This document shows positions 46,401 through 54,795 of a stretch of DNA of 64,000 bases, one piece after another. Source of the DNA: OLB6 sp964467455 (GTDB lineage Bacteria > Bacteroidota > Ignavibacteria > Kapaibacteriales > Kapaibacteriaceae); NCBI GenBank assembly GCA_964467455.1, contig CAYXQJ010000003.1, positions 135,721 through 199,720 of the forward strand, written 5' to 3'. Position 1 is the first letter of the stretch. Every line of letters starts with the position of its first letter. The notes beneath the pieces were generated by a model. That model did not search any database. It was given only the letters and a program-made list of their open reading frames with translations, and was not told where the DNA came from. The position numbers and the translations under genes are program-made.

Positions 46401-49031
46401 CTCAACGAAGGTCGAATCCGGTGTATCCCACGTCCAGGTCTTACTCACCGAGTCGCGGAGTGGGTGCCGCGTTCGAACGGAGTCGGCGTTCACCGGATTG
46501 TTCAAGAGTGCGGCATCACCCTTGTTCCAGGTGCGAAAGCCGCGATGGTACCACGCCCTCAGGTGTAGACTGTCAAGGTCGTTTTCACCGGCGGCAACTA
46601 CATCGTGCACTGACTGGAGGGCGCTGCGCATGCTCTGCCAGCCAAGGTAGAACAGGCCCGGCGTGGTTGATTGGTACAAGTAGGCCAACGCCGTGTCCAC
46701 CGGCACTTGGTTGGCCGTTAGAATATGCCAAAGGCCCGTCGAGTTACTGCTCTCCAACCAGTCGCCGCCGACTTCTTCGTCGCGTGCACCGTATGATGCT
46801 AGCTGGTTCGTCCGTGCCAGTGCTGATGCCGGACTTCGCAGGGCATTATCGGCTGGACCATAGGCCATACCGTATGATTGGAAGTTACCATCACCCGGCA
46901 TTGAGATCTGCTGAGATGTCGTCACCGTATCGGGGTTAGCGCCCCAGAAGTATCCAAGGCCCTTTGCGCCGAGGATCAAGTCGCTCCAAGCCAACAGTCG
47001 AACCTCTTCGCCCGTAAGGTGCCGGATCTGACTCCGCGGGTTAACAAACAGTGTGTCGGATCGTCCGGCAGCCGTATCAACGATCGTTGTATAGTCGGCG
47101 CTCAGCCACACGTTTGGGATCCAGCACAGATCGTCGCGGAAAAGGTAGGTGGCCTCCTTCATCTGCAGATAGCGATTGTACTCGATCATTGATTGCAGGC
47201 CTGCCTGCGGCACCTTCAAACCAAACGGATAGACGTCGTCAACCAATTCCGGCGTTGGTGATAAGCCGGTGAGCGGTAGCGACGTTGGTGTGCCGAGGAC
47301 CGATGTGATCAACAGATCATAGTCGGCGGTATCTTGAAACAGTACCGAGTGACGTCCCCATCTGTGATAGTAGGTCCTCTTGCCGAGGTTATCCATACCA
47401 CCGTTGCCGCGTAGATAATACGGTGCCAGCCCCTCGTTGGTGATACGCGACGTATGCCCTTCCCACACGTCGGTAATGCCCGTGGCATAGAGGTATCTAT
47501 CCAACCACCAAACTGACTCATCCAATAATCCGATCTCCGTCATGGTTCGGCTGTCGAACAGGTCGTGCATGTATCCCATTCCGTTCCAATAGGCCGCCGG
47601 ACCTTCATCACGGTTATACCAGCGCCAGATACGGATCGGCTCATTGGGCGGCGTGTTATGCGTGGAATTCCATATCGTCATGTTATCGGCGATGGCCTGA
47701 TATCCTTCAAGGATGGTCTCGTCATGATAGCCCTGCGTAAACCAGGTGTAGTTCTCCGTCCCCAACTGCACCCAGTCTATGGCAACGTCGCTCTGGCCGT
47801 TGTATTCCACGTCAACCCACAGGCGAATGATGCGTGCACTGTCCTTATCTGACGTCAGCTCGATGGGCTTGCCCAGCCGCTGACGGTTGCGGAGGTAAAA
47901 GTTGCGATCAAACAGAACAGTGCCATGTGTCTGCTCAGGTACAAGTCTAACGTGTCCTTGAATCGTAACGTCTCGCACGGAGTCGGTGGTATTGCCGCTC
48001 GGTATCATGCCTCTGGTGATCACCATCGTCGTCGTCACCGTTGCGGGCCGTGCAACCAGCGGTCGCACAACTCCCCTGCCCTTGCCATCCAGGCGGAGCG
48101 GAACAGCAACGTTAGCAGTGTTTGTGTTAGGGTCCGGAACCGAATCAAACCGCACCAGGCCTTGCGTGCCGTCGGCAAGTTGATAATGCACCCGCAGGCG
48201 TAAAACCTCCGCCGAGTCCATCGTCGTGTCGGCCGGATCGGTGCGCCGGACGTTGACGCCAAGGTACATCAGGTGGCCATTGAACGACCTCGACTGCTCG
48301 AACTGCCGATCTTTGGGCCACTCACAAAACTCTTGCTGTGGCCATGACTGATCTAGTACCGTTGTCCATCCTGTGATGCCTGTTTTTGTAAGCGCGAACC
48401 GATGGAAGTTCACATCGGTGCTGTCAGCAGTCGTCGTTCCGTGGTGATGCTGCCGAAACCCCCACACCGCCCGTTGACGGTCGCCGGGCCGAGGTGTCAG
48501 TGCCGCCGTATCCACCAACAACTCCGGATGGAAGCGCATCCCCTGCGCTTCGATCAAACTTGGTCCGTTGCCGTGGCCAAGGTCGAAAATGAGCCAGTCT
48601 TGGGGTGGAGTCGCGCTCCTACCGGCTTTATAGGCATTCGTAAACCATGGAAACTGTGACGCTCCTGCTGTTGTGTCTTTGTACATGGTCTCGGGAATCT
48701 GCCACGAAGGCGCCATCACGAGGCGTGCGCCCGGCAGAATGCGGCGAATGGAACGCTGGGGCATTGTATCAGTGACTGCGTGATCACTGAATGGGTAGTC
48801 TATATGCCAAGCGTTCATCTTGAGGTCAGCGTTGACGCCGTTGAGCGCACCGCCCCAGTTCCACATTCGCACCATCGGAGGTCGTGGCGCATACAGCGCA
48901 TCGATCTCAGCACCGTCCGTTGCGTTGAGGGTATTGCGTAGTGCTGACGGACCTAGTGTTTGAGTGTAGGCCGCTGTAACATTCAGCAGAAGTGTTGCGG
49001 CAACAAGTGCGGTCGATATGGTTGTGTACAT
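43488..49031 (-). CDS. Giant (1847-aa) secreted protein with T9SS sorting domain, unknown function
   Basis: The largest gene in the window. The N-terminus MYTTISTALVAATLLLNVTAAYTQ is a signal peptide. The C-terminus carries a T9SS sorting domain: the VYPNPAGDRLNVVV motif, then GVYLLSATNPEGVAFTQKVNIVR. In between, residues about 30-1700 are Trp/Tyr/Asp-rich and mostly beta-like. A central region (about residues 480-830) rich in WRWYN, GYMHDLF and YYLRGNGG could be a glycoside-hydrolase-like barrel, but no catalytic signature is identifiable by eye. It follows another T9SS gene by 9 bp. The stretch lacks the AGGGGGC heptamer common elsewhere. Confidence 0.85.
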   Translation of the reverse strand: MYTTISTALVAATLLLNVTAAYTQTLGPSALRNTLNATDGAEIDALYAPRPPMVRMWNWGGALNGVNADLKMNAWHIDYPFSDHAVTDTMPQRSIRRILPGARLVMAPSWQIPETMYKDTTAGASQFPWFTNAYKAGRSATPPQDWLIFDLGHGNGPSLIEAQGMRFHPELLVDTAALTPRPGDRQRAVWGFRQHHHGTTTADSTDVNFHRFALTKTGITGWTTVLDQSWPQQEFCEWPKDRQFEQSRSFNGHLMYLGVNVRRTDPADTTMDSAEVLRLRVHYQLADGTQGLVRFDSVPDPNTNTANVAVPLRLDGKGRGVVRPLVARPATVTTTMVITRGMIPSGNTTDSVRDVTIQGHVRLVPEQTHGTVLFDRNFYLRNRQRLGKPIELTSDKDSARIIRLWVDVEYNGQSDVAIDWVQLGTENYTWFTQGYHDETILEGYQAIADNMTIWNSTHNTPPNEPIRIWRWYNRDEGPAAYWNGMGYMHDLFDSRTMTEIGLLDESVWWLDRYLYATGITDVWEGHTSRITNEGLAPYYLRGNGGMDNLGKRTYYHRWGRHSVLFQDTADYDLLITSVLGTPTSLPLTGLSPTPELVDDVYPFGLKVPQAGLQSMIEYNRYLQMKEATYLFRDDLCWIPNVWLSADYTTIVDTAAGRSDTLFVNPRSQIRHLTGEEVRLLAWSDLILGAKGLGYFWGANPDTVTTSQQISMPGDGNFQSYGMAYGPADNALRSPASALARTNQLASYGARDEEVGGDWLESSNSTGLWHILTANQVPVDTALAYLYQSTTPGLFYLGWQSMRSALQSVHDVVAAGENDLDSLHLRAWYHRGFRTWNKGDAALLNNPVNADSVRTRHPLRDSVSKTWTWDTPDSTFVELTVLQNGVVPLDQQFVVGVLNRRASPFLYDTAYIPVIDVNHVHLDTFLTYQQQYEAIAADTTKAARFRQAGARMVEVPFRYRHPDGHWRNLRVQAIGVVTDTSQGIAALDTVIGQDTKLHLKLMPGEGVMLKVTPVQAHTNDAEFGYLDHSNQRKMVAYPKVDSMILVTDTVDSRTYFRQVNGDSMWYHRVYHRRRDDISNGGTSNAFLSVYYQRSQALVLADPPTAPDVNTFDASTIMWEAPILLSNAVIVRENGQPVDTADFSCGYPAIVARFDRTEPVLKAKVYAVFACELPPTESRRVLIAEAVLPAQSARTEQVTYLATHPAEGLEIVAAPDEPMLKHWGTPMINASSEGNYYCWSHATLGIGVGFKAPHERQFAEGVDTLFKRYLPISLGDVASHPSLNSYSKLHLGETDAGLVWQEGPLPDVGRYVMYSRLRVDNDSVHCYLSPDSSITVSGTPIMLVQDSSVAVLEGPVPTINNAQSINAIHRYPALYRHLSDWNTRDLVRLDTLRLVNHKAERVVWETRTEDFEHNLGPWVVGRRVFDIADWSAHALRVDTIWSQSANYIFSDELNLRGPDIAQGEQVGDLTSDPPVQQNWFDYDDSTLVIEFWSESMVDDPLPKIWSLTSGYLNFYGQDQDHDHADLVADGRLRPVSGVGRYPHLAARYSMLANPGWQRNRRIYNNPGGVWTGSYADAPGLATSSQYFYKEGLEGPKVHGFVYRGIRGPAGAALLGPVWVESLQRWVNATEANAPRKSERGTIATPWLTFDAVDDIAVMTKAWSEDDMVGELFIERRSDGMRVSANAVARNQNNKVNRRAHTLLADPDDSYRFILVPTNDQTWPVEDVEIAYERSMRFAKHGERNILDLRSMQQRLASGELCVYPNPAGDRLNVVVNLCCDSSESDDTKGPERDVVVHLSTIDGSIVVTTSCYSTDVLQLDLKGLTAGVYLLSATNPEGVAFTQKVNIVR

Positions 49032-49040
49032 AACATCCTC

Positions 49041-50334
49041 CTACCGCACGATGGTGAATGATGAAAACAACTGGCGCTTTGCTGTGCGCACCATAAGGCG
49101 ATAGGCGCCGGAACTCAGATGGCCGATCGCCAGCGTCACAGGTACTGCGGGATCGGTCACCGGTTGGGTGATGACCGTGTGGCCATCACCGGAGAAGACC
49201 TGTACTTCTTGGACGACCTCGCCGAATGACGTGCCGGCAAACTCGATGGCAAGAATGTTGTCGCGCTGGATGACGATGACTTCACGTGCTGACGAACCAT
49301 TAGCTTCATCCGGCGTGCTCGTGACCGCCGGCACGAGGGCGTTGCAGCGGAGGATAGAGGAGTCTTTGACTGGCGAGTTCCAGCATGAAAGCAAGAAGCT
49401 CTTGCTTGGGTGCACGATCAGAGATCTTTTCTCAGGAGAATCCAAGAATAGAAACGATAAATCAATGAGGCATCTAGTCGATAGTTCCTCGGTATCAAAC
49501 TCCCAAACAACGTTTAGATGACCACCGTCAGATCCACGCGCGTGGCATGTATTCGAGGTCGGCAAGAAGTACGCATAGCTATAGGTAAAGTCCGGATGCC
49601 CATCAACGCCGCTCCAAAAGTACTTGGTGAACGTCAAGCGCTCACCTGTGGTCAGGTTGATGGCTTCGACGTAATTCTGCGATCCGCCCGGGAGGCCGTT
49701 GGTCTCGATGGCGACAATGTAGAGCCAATCAGAGTTGGATGGGCGGAGGATACCGGCGGACACAGGGCGCACCGTCCAACTCCGCAGTATCTGGTTTGTT
49801 GCAACATTGACTTCCTGAAGTTGCCTCGTGCTTCCGTAGAGGTAGTAGACGTTGCTTCGATCATCGTCATACCAGGCAGATACGGGTTCTGGAAGAGTGT
49901 CAACGATCTCTAACGTCGAAGCCTTCATTACCAGATTACCGTGGATCACGCGATCTAGTCGCTTGGAAACTGCTGATAGGCTGGTATGGCTGAGATTCTT
50001 CCACACCATGACCGAGTCGGCATCAAGATCCCACATATTGAGACTGATCGAATTGGTGTTTGCTTGCGCTAGATATCGTAAGTCTGCATCAGTTCTGTAA
50101 TACGTATGGCCGTACGTGTTGTCCTGGTAATACCGTGCCTTCAGTTTCCGGTATGCTCCGGTCNNNNNNNNNNNNNNNNNNNNNNNNNNNNNNNNNNNNN
50201 NNNNNNNNNNNNNNNNNNNNNNNNNNNNNNNNNNNNNNNNNNNNNNNNNNNNNNNNNNNNNNNATCTGCGTGAGCGTCACGTAGGCGGACACGATCAGTG
50301 TGGTCCGCAGAAGATGAGCAACGTTCAATAACAT
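49041..50334 (-). CDS. T9SS-sorted secreted protein, interrupted by assembly gap
   Basis: I read this as one gene crossing the N run. On the downstream side the frame stays open from 49041 through 50036 to the gap edge at 50163. On the upstream side a signal peptide starts at 50334 (MLLNVAHLLRTTLIVSAYVTLTQ) and enters the gap. The two sides differ in frame only because the gap length is nominal. The body looks like a beta-propeller-type protein (repeated WYDDDRSNVYYLYG, SNSDWLYIVAIETNG stretches). It ends in a T9SS domain (LSSGAYRLMVRTAKRQLFSSFTIVR). Probably co-expressed with the giant gene 9 bp downstream. Exact length unknown. Confidence 0.75.
50164..50263. other. Assembly gap, 100 N
   Basis: Exactly 100 N, the usual placeholder for a scaffold gap of unknown length. 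It interrupts the N-terminal part of the T9SS-sorted gene. Confidence 1.
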
Positions 50335-50441
50335 CTTGAACCTCTAAGTTTCATGCTCATACTTACGGACATGATTGGTCCATGAGACCTTAACAAAACC
50401 TTAATGCGGTTATGGCGTTCAGAGGTCTCGTGCGAACGTTC

Positions 50442-50753
50442 CTAGATCTCGATCTCCATCAGCAGCATCGCACTGGCCACCACCTTGCCTTGGGCGTCGA
50501 GTTTGAGGGAGACCGTTCCGCCCCCTCCCAAGGTGTTGTGGAGAACGAAATTGAGCGCCCAAAGGTTAGGAAGCTCGTAACGGTCGACCGGGCCGAGGCA
50601 GATGCCCTCGAAGTGGGCCTTGACGCGTTCGGCCGTGAGCTGCTCACGCAGGATGGGATAATATTCGGCTTTGTAGGCGATCACACCACAATTGGCGGCG
50701 TCGCCTTTGTCGCCACTACGGGCGTGGGCCAGTTGGGATAGGGGTACTTTCAT
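50442..50753 (-). CDS. AtuA C-terminal-domain-like protein
   Basis: A 103-aa protein resembling the small ferredoxin-fold C-terminal domain found in AtuA-type proteins (acyclic terpene utilisation). The conserved stretches are LAHARSGDKGDAANCGVIAY and GPVDRYELPNLWALNFVLHNTLGGGG. It stands alone here without the large AtuA domain. Biochemical role unknown. Divergent from panD. Confidence 0.75.
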   Translation of the reverse strand: MKVPLSQLAHARSGDKGDAANCGVIAYKAEYYPILREQLTAERVKAHFEGICLGPVDRYELPNLWALNFVLHNTLGGGGTVSLKLDAQGKVVASAMLLMEIEI

Positions 50754-50804
50754 GCCTAAAAATACGAAGGGGGCGGTTGGTACGTCCTAACCCGCCGAAA
50801 TCGC

Positions 50805-50812
50805 TAACTTTG
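50805..50812 (+). promoter_or_regulatory. TAACTTTG -7 element upstream of panD
   Basis: TAACTTTG, matching TAnnTTTG, lies 35 nt before the panD ATG. A GGAG stretch before the ATG (CAGGAGCGTTATG) may serve as ribosome-binding site. Confidence 0.5.
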
Positions 50813-50847
50813 TAAGCTATAACGACTAGCATCGCCACAGGAGCGTT

Positions 50848-51243
50848 ATGAACCGTGTCATGTTCAAATCCAAGATCCACCGGGCCCGGATCACGCAGGC
50901 CGACCTCTATTACGAGGGCAGCCTGACGATCGATCAGGACCTGATGGAAGCCGCCGACCTTATCGCCTACGAAAAGGTCGCTGTGGTGAATATCAACAAC
51001 GGCGAACGCTTCGAAACGTACGTCATCCCCGGCGATCGCGGCAAACGCGAGATCTGCCTCAACGGCGCCGCTGCCCGCAAAGGACAGATCGGCGATGAGG
51101 TGATCATTATCTCCTACACCACCCTGCCTGATGAAGAGGCAAAGGTGTGGGAACCGACCGTGGTCCTCGTTGACAAAAACAATGATGTCGTGTCCCTCTC
51201 CCACTCGGTAGAGGCCTACACGTCGATGAACCGGAACAACTGA
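50848..51243 (+). CDS. panD: Aspartate 1-decarboxylase
   Basis: Makes beta-alanine from aspartate for pantothenate/CoA synthesis. The 131-aa proenzyme self-cleaves between G24 and S25 (YEGSLTID), giving the pyruvoyl cofactor. Other family motifs, ENVxVVNxNNGERFETY-like (KVAVVNINNGERFETYVI) and CLNGAAARKGQIGDEVIIISY, are intact. First gene of the panD to tldE-like run; the next gene starts 3 bp after its stop. Confidence 0.97.
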   Translation: MNRVMFKSKIHRARITQADLYYEGSLTIDQDLMEAADLIAYEKVAVVNINNGERFETYVIPGDRGKREICLNGAAARKGQIGDEVIIISYTTLPDEEAKVWEPTVVLVDKNNDVVSLSHSVEAYTSMNRNN

Positions 51244-51246
51244 TCC

Positions 51247-52044
51247 ATGGCCGTTCAACGTCCTCTGGCCGTCGCCATCCTCGCTGCCGGCAAAGGTAAA
51301 CGTATGGGCGACCCGGAAAAGGCCAAGGTCCTCGCCCTCCTCCACGGCACTCCCCTGCTCGGCCACGTCCTGCACACCACACAGGATCTGCAGGCCGAGC
51401 GCGTAGCCGTCATCGTCGGACACCAGCGTCAGGCCGTCATGGACTACGTCGCCGACGTCATGCCACGTGCCACGTGCCAGATACAAGAGGAACAGTTGGG
51501 GACGGGACATGCCGTCCAGCAGACCGAACCGGTGCTGGGTGACTTCCCCGGTGACGTCCTGATCCTCTCCGGCGATGTTCCCCTACTCTCTGTGGACACC
51601 CTGCAGAAGATGCTCGCCGAACACCAGTCATCGGAAGCAACGCTGACAGTCCTCACCACGAACGTCCCCGACCCCACAGGGTACGGTCGTATCATTCGTT
51701 CTGAAGGGGGCGACCTAGTTCGTATCGTCGAACACAAAGACGCGACACCGGAAGAACTCGCCATCACCGAGATCAATTCCGGCGTCTACCTGGTGAGTGC
51801 CAACGACCTGTTCACATCGCTCAGCAAGGTCAAGAACACCAACGCCCAAGCCGAATATTACCTGACCGATATCGCCGCAATCCTCAACGAAGAAGGCAAA
51901 CGCGTCCGCGTCTTCAACACTCCGGATTGGACCGAGGTCCACGGCATCAACACCCCGCAAGACCTCGCGGCGGCCTCTGAAATCTTCACCCAACGCATTG
52001 AATCTTCTTCCCCCTCTCGAACTCGAGAGGGGGCTAGGGGGTGA
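51247..52044 (+). CDS. GlmU N-terminal-like nucleotidyltransferase (uridylyltransferase only)
   Basis: A 265-aa sugar-1-phosphate nucleotidyltransferase. The motif LAAGKGKRM, the GTGHAVQQT stretch and GDVPLL closely follow GlmU's uridylyltransferase half. The left-handed beta-helix acetyltransferase half of bifunctional GlmU is absent, so UDP-GlcNAc synthesis would need a separate GlcN-1-P acetyltransferase. The last 13 residues (SSSPSRTREGARG) are encoded by an 11-bp inverted repeat and look like a recent C-terminal replacement. It also contains a GCCACGT 7-mer duplication near 51470. Confidence 0.85.
   Translation: MAVQRPLAVAILAAGKGKRMGDPEKAKVLALLHGTPLLGHVLHTTQDLQAERVAVIVGHQRQAVMDYVADVMPRATCQIQEEQLGTGHAVQQTEPVLGDFPGDVLILSGDVPLLSVDTLQKMLAEHQSSEATLTVLTTNVPDPTGYGRIIRSEGGDLVRIVEHKDATPEELAITEINSGVYLVSANDLFTSLSKVKNTNAQAEYYLTDIAAILNEEGKRVRVFNTPDWTEVHGINTPQDLAAASEIFTQRIESSSPSRTREGARG
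52010..52033. repeat. Hairpin repeat at the 3' end of the GlmU-N gene
   Basis: CCCCCTCTCGA (52010-52020) and TCGAGAGGGGG (52023-52033) are perfect inverted copies separated by 2 nt; a further GGGGG follows at 52037. It encodes the end of the uridylyltransferase and could act as a terminator or mRNA-stability element before mce. Confidence 0.75.
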
Positions 52045-52057
52045 GGTACTCACAAAC

Positions 52058-52459
52058 ATGATCACCCAGCTCGACCACATCGGCATCGCCGTCAAGGACC
52101 TTGACGCCGCCATGGATCTCTACACGAAGATCTTCAACGTGGATTCCTTCCACCGCGAACGCGTGGAAGACCAAGGTGTGGAGATCGCCTCCTTCGAGCT
52201 CAACGGCGTGCGCATTGAACTGACAGCGCCGACGAATGACGACACACCGATCGGCAAGTTCATCGCCAAACGCGGCGAAGGGATCCACCACGTGGCCTTT
52301 CGTTCCGATGCGATCGCCGATGATCTTTCGGCGATGAATGAGAACGGCATCAATTTGATCAACACCACACCGCAGCCGGGAGCGCACGATATGCTCATCG
52401 CCTTCCTTCATCCGAAGTCGACCGGTGGTGTGTTGATGGAACTTTGTTCGGAGAAATAA
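52058..52459 (+). CDS. mce: Methylmalonyl-CoA epimerase
   Basis: A VOC-fold enzyme interconverting (S)- and (R)-methylmalonyl-CoA in propionate metabolism. 133 aa. The metal ligands and flanks are visible: QLDHIGIAVKDLDAAM (His), GEGIHHVAFRSD (His) and GGVLMELCS (Glu). An in-frame start at 51998 would lie inside the previous gene; the ATG at 52058 gives the standard N-terminus. Methylmalonyl-CoA mutase is not in the window. gpmA starts 1 bp after the stop. Confidence 0.93.
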   Translation: MITQLDHIGIAVKDLDAAMDLYTKIFNVDSFHRERVEDQGVEIASFELNGVRIELTAPTNDDTPIGKFIAKRGEGIHHVAFRSDAIADDLSAMNENGINLINTTPQPGAHDMLIAFLHPKSTGGVLMELCSEK

Positions 52460-52460
52460 G

Positions 52461-53072
52461 ATGGCTCGCCTTACGCTTCTGCGTCACGGTCAATCACAAT
52501 GGAACCTCGAGAATCGCTTTACGGGATGGGTCGATGTCGACCTCTCTCCGCTTGGTGAAGAAGAAGCCACCAAGGCCGGCGCTCTCCTGAAGGATGTACC
52601 GGTTGACGTGCTCTTCACGTCCGTGTTGACGCGCGCGATCCGCACGGCTGACCTTGCACTGACATCCGCCGGCAAACACGATCTGCCGACGCATCGAGAT
52701 CAAGCACTCAACGAGCGTCATTACGGCGACCTGCAAGGACTGAACAAAGCAGAGACGGCCGCAAAACACGGCGATGAACAAGTCCACATCTGGCGCCGCA
52801 GCTACGACATTGCACCGCCGAATGGTGAATCACTCAAAGACACACAAGAACGGGTCGCCCCCTACTATCAATCACAGATCGTGCCGCTGCTCAAAGAAGG
52901 CAAGAACGTCCTCGTCGTTGCGCACGGCAACTCGCTTCGCGCTCTGATCATGTTCGTTGAACATCTCACGCCCGAACAGATCCTCAAGACCGAAGTCGCT
53001 ACCGGCGTCCCCATCACGTATGAACTCGACCAGGACCTCAATGTACTCTCGAAAACCGTCCTCACTCCGTAA
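52461..53072 (+). CDS. gpmA: 2,3-bisphosphoglycerate-dependent phosphoglycerate mutase
   Basis: Interconverts 3- and 2-phosphoglycerate in glycolysis and gluconeogenesis. The phospho-His site is LLRHGQSQWN with H9. Further motifs are TGWVDVDLSPLGEEEA, LNERHYGDLQG and the second active-site His in VVAHGNSLRALI. At 203 aa it is shorter than the E. coli enzyme (about 250 aa) and belongs to the short dPGM group. It overlaps the tldD-like gene by 32 bp. Confidence 0.93.
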   Translation: MARLTLLRHGQSQWNLENRFTGWVDVDLSPLGEEEATKAGALLKDVPVDVLFTSVLTRAIRTADLALTSAGKHDLPTHRDQALNERHYGDLQGLNKAETAAKHGDEQVHIWRRSYDIAPPNGESLKDTQERVAPYYQSQIVPLLKEGKNVLVVAHGNSLRALIMFVEHLTPEQILKTEVATGVPITYELDQDLNVLSKTVLTP

Positions 53073-54795
53073 GAAAAACTCCGGCTTCGCCGTCGCAGTC
53101 TTAGCTGTCGCCGTGTTAGCTGTCGCCGTGTTAGCTGTCGCCGTGTTACCTGTCGCGGTTTTGGCCGCAAAAAGCGACGACGCTGTCCTTGATGCGCTGA
53201 AACTCGAACTCGATCGTTCGATGAAGGGGCTGGCCGGTGAACAAACGCCGCCCTACTTCTTATCGTACGGTGTGACGGAAACATCGTCAACGGTGATCGC
53301 TGCGTCGTTCGGTGCGATCATTCTCGACAACACCACAAAAGATCGCGTCCTCGACGTTGATCTTCGCGTTGGTTCGTATCAACTCGACAACACACGGCCG
53401 ATCCGCGGCGTCGCCTTTGAACTTGGCCGCGGTACACGCGGCGTCTCCATGCCCATGGGTGACGATGTTGATGCCTTGCGTACGATCATTTGGCGCGCAA
53501 CAGACAAGGCCTATAAGTCAGCCGCAGAACGTTATGAGAAGGTCCTCACCAATCAAAAAGTGAAGGTCCGCGAAGAAGACACCTCGGCCGATATGTCGAT
53601 GGAAAAAGCGTATCAATATCTGCAACCACTCGCCCCCTTCAAATTTGATACGGCGATGTGGAGAGAACGCGTCAAGACGGTATCGGCAGTGTTCAAAGGG
53701 CATCCGGAGATCTTCACCGGACAAGCGTCGTTCCAAGCCGACCTGGTGGTGAAGACCAATGTGAACAGCGAAGGCAGTGTGGTGCGCGTGGTGGAGCCGA
53801 TCGTCAAGGTCTTCATCACGGTGAAGTCGAAAGCTGATGACGGCATGAGCTTGCCCTTGTATGAAAGTTATTCGGCCTATACGGCAGATCGCATTCCATC
53901 CGAAGAGCAACTGTTGGCTGATGCACGTCGGTTGCTCGATCTATGCTTGAAGTTGCGCACGGCACCGTTGGCAGAAACCTATACCGGTCCGGCGATCCTC
54001 TCCGGACGCAGCAGCGGCGTGTTCTTCCACGAGATCTTCGGACACCGTGTGGAAGGGCATCGTCAAAAGGACGCGAACTCGAGTCAGACGTTCAAGACCT
54101 TCGTCAACAAGAAGATCTTACCGGACTTTATCAATGTGGTGTTCGATCCGACGATCCGCACACTTGGTGGACGCGATATCGTGGGTGCCTATCAGTATGA
54201 CGATGAAGGCATGCCGGGACAACGCGTTGTCGCCGTCGACTCCGGCGTGTTCAAGAACTTCTTGATGTCGCGCTCACCGATTGACGGTTTTCCAACCTCC
54301 AACGGTCACGGTCGACGTCAAGCCGGCAACAAGAGCGTCTCACGTCAATCCAATCTGATCGTACAAGCGTCTCGCACAGTCCCGTACGACACGCTGATCT
54401 CGATGCTTCGTGCCGAGTGCAAGAAGCAGAACAAAGAATACGGATTGTTGTTTGAAGACATTCAAGGGGGCTTCACCTTTACCGGAAGAACGGTCCCCAA
54501 TGCCTTCAACGTCCAGCCGCTGGTTGTCTATAAGATCTTCGCCGACGGACGTCCCAACGAATTGGTTCGCGGCGTCGACCTCATCGGCACACCGCTCACC
54601 ACCTTCAACAACATCGTCGCCGCTGCCGATGACCTCGGCATCTTCAACGGTGTCTGCGGTGCAGAATCGGGCGGCGTACCGGTAAGCGCCTCATCACCAT
54701 CACTGCTCGTGAGTACCATCGAAGTGCAGAAGAAACAGAAGTCGCAGGCCAAGCCACCGATCTTGAATGATCCGACAGGGGGAGGAAGGCCATGA
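53041..54795 (+). CDS. TldD/PmbA-family metalloprotease, exported, active-site intact
   Basis: About 584 aa. TldD-type enzymes are zinc proteases that normally work in the cytoplasm as TldD/TldE dimers. Here the N-terminus is a signal-peptide-like segment whose hydrophobic core is five VAVLA-type pentapeptides encoded by 15-bp repeats (53092-53166). The zinc motif HEIFGH (HExxxH) is present at residues 330-335. The C-terminal domain contains GFTFTGRTVPNAFNVQPLVVYKIF. The start at 53041 overlaps gpmA. The next gene is a paralogue without the zinc motif; the pair probably forms a heterodimer. Confidence 0.88.
   Translation: MYSRKPSSLRKKNSGFAVAVLAVAVLAVAVLAVAVLPVAVLAAKSDDAVLDALKLELDRSMKGLAGEQTPPYFLSYGVTETSSTVIAASFGAIILDNTTKDRVLDVDLRVGSYQLDNTRPIRGVAFELGRGTRGVSMPMGDDVDALRTIIWRATDKAYKSAAERYEKVLTNQKVKVREEDTSADMSMEKAYQYLQPLAPFKFDTAMWRERVKTVSAVFKGHPEIFTGQASFQADLVVKTNVNSEGSVVRVVEPIVKVFITVKSKADDGMSLPLYESYSAYTADRIPSEEQLLADARRLLDLCLKLRTAPLAETYTGPAILSGRSSGVFFHEIFGHRVEGHRQKDANSSQTFKTFVNKKILPDFINVVFDPTIRTLGGRDIVGAYQYDDEGMPGQRVVAVDSGVFKNFLMSRSPIDGFPTSNGHGRRQAGNKSVSRQSNLIVQASRTVPYDTLISMLRAECKKQNKEYGLLFEDIQGGFTFTGRTVPNAFNVQPLVVYKIFADGRPNELVRGVDLIGTPLTTFNNIVAAADDLGIFNGVCGAESGGVPVSASSPSLLVSTIEVQKKQKSQAKPPILNDPTGGGRP
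53092..53166 (+). repeat. Five 15-bp repeats encoding the signal-peptide core
   Basis: Units follow GTCGCCGTGTTAGCT with few changes and encode VAVLA five times. This makes up nearly all of the hydrophobic stretch of the TldD-like protein's signal segment. Confidence 0.9.

Noticed and set aside
50089..50334. Separate small gene next to the gap
   Set aside because: Its signal-peptide half belongs to the gap-crossing T9SS gene. The part after the gap is out of frame only because the gap length is nominal.
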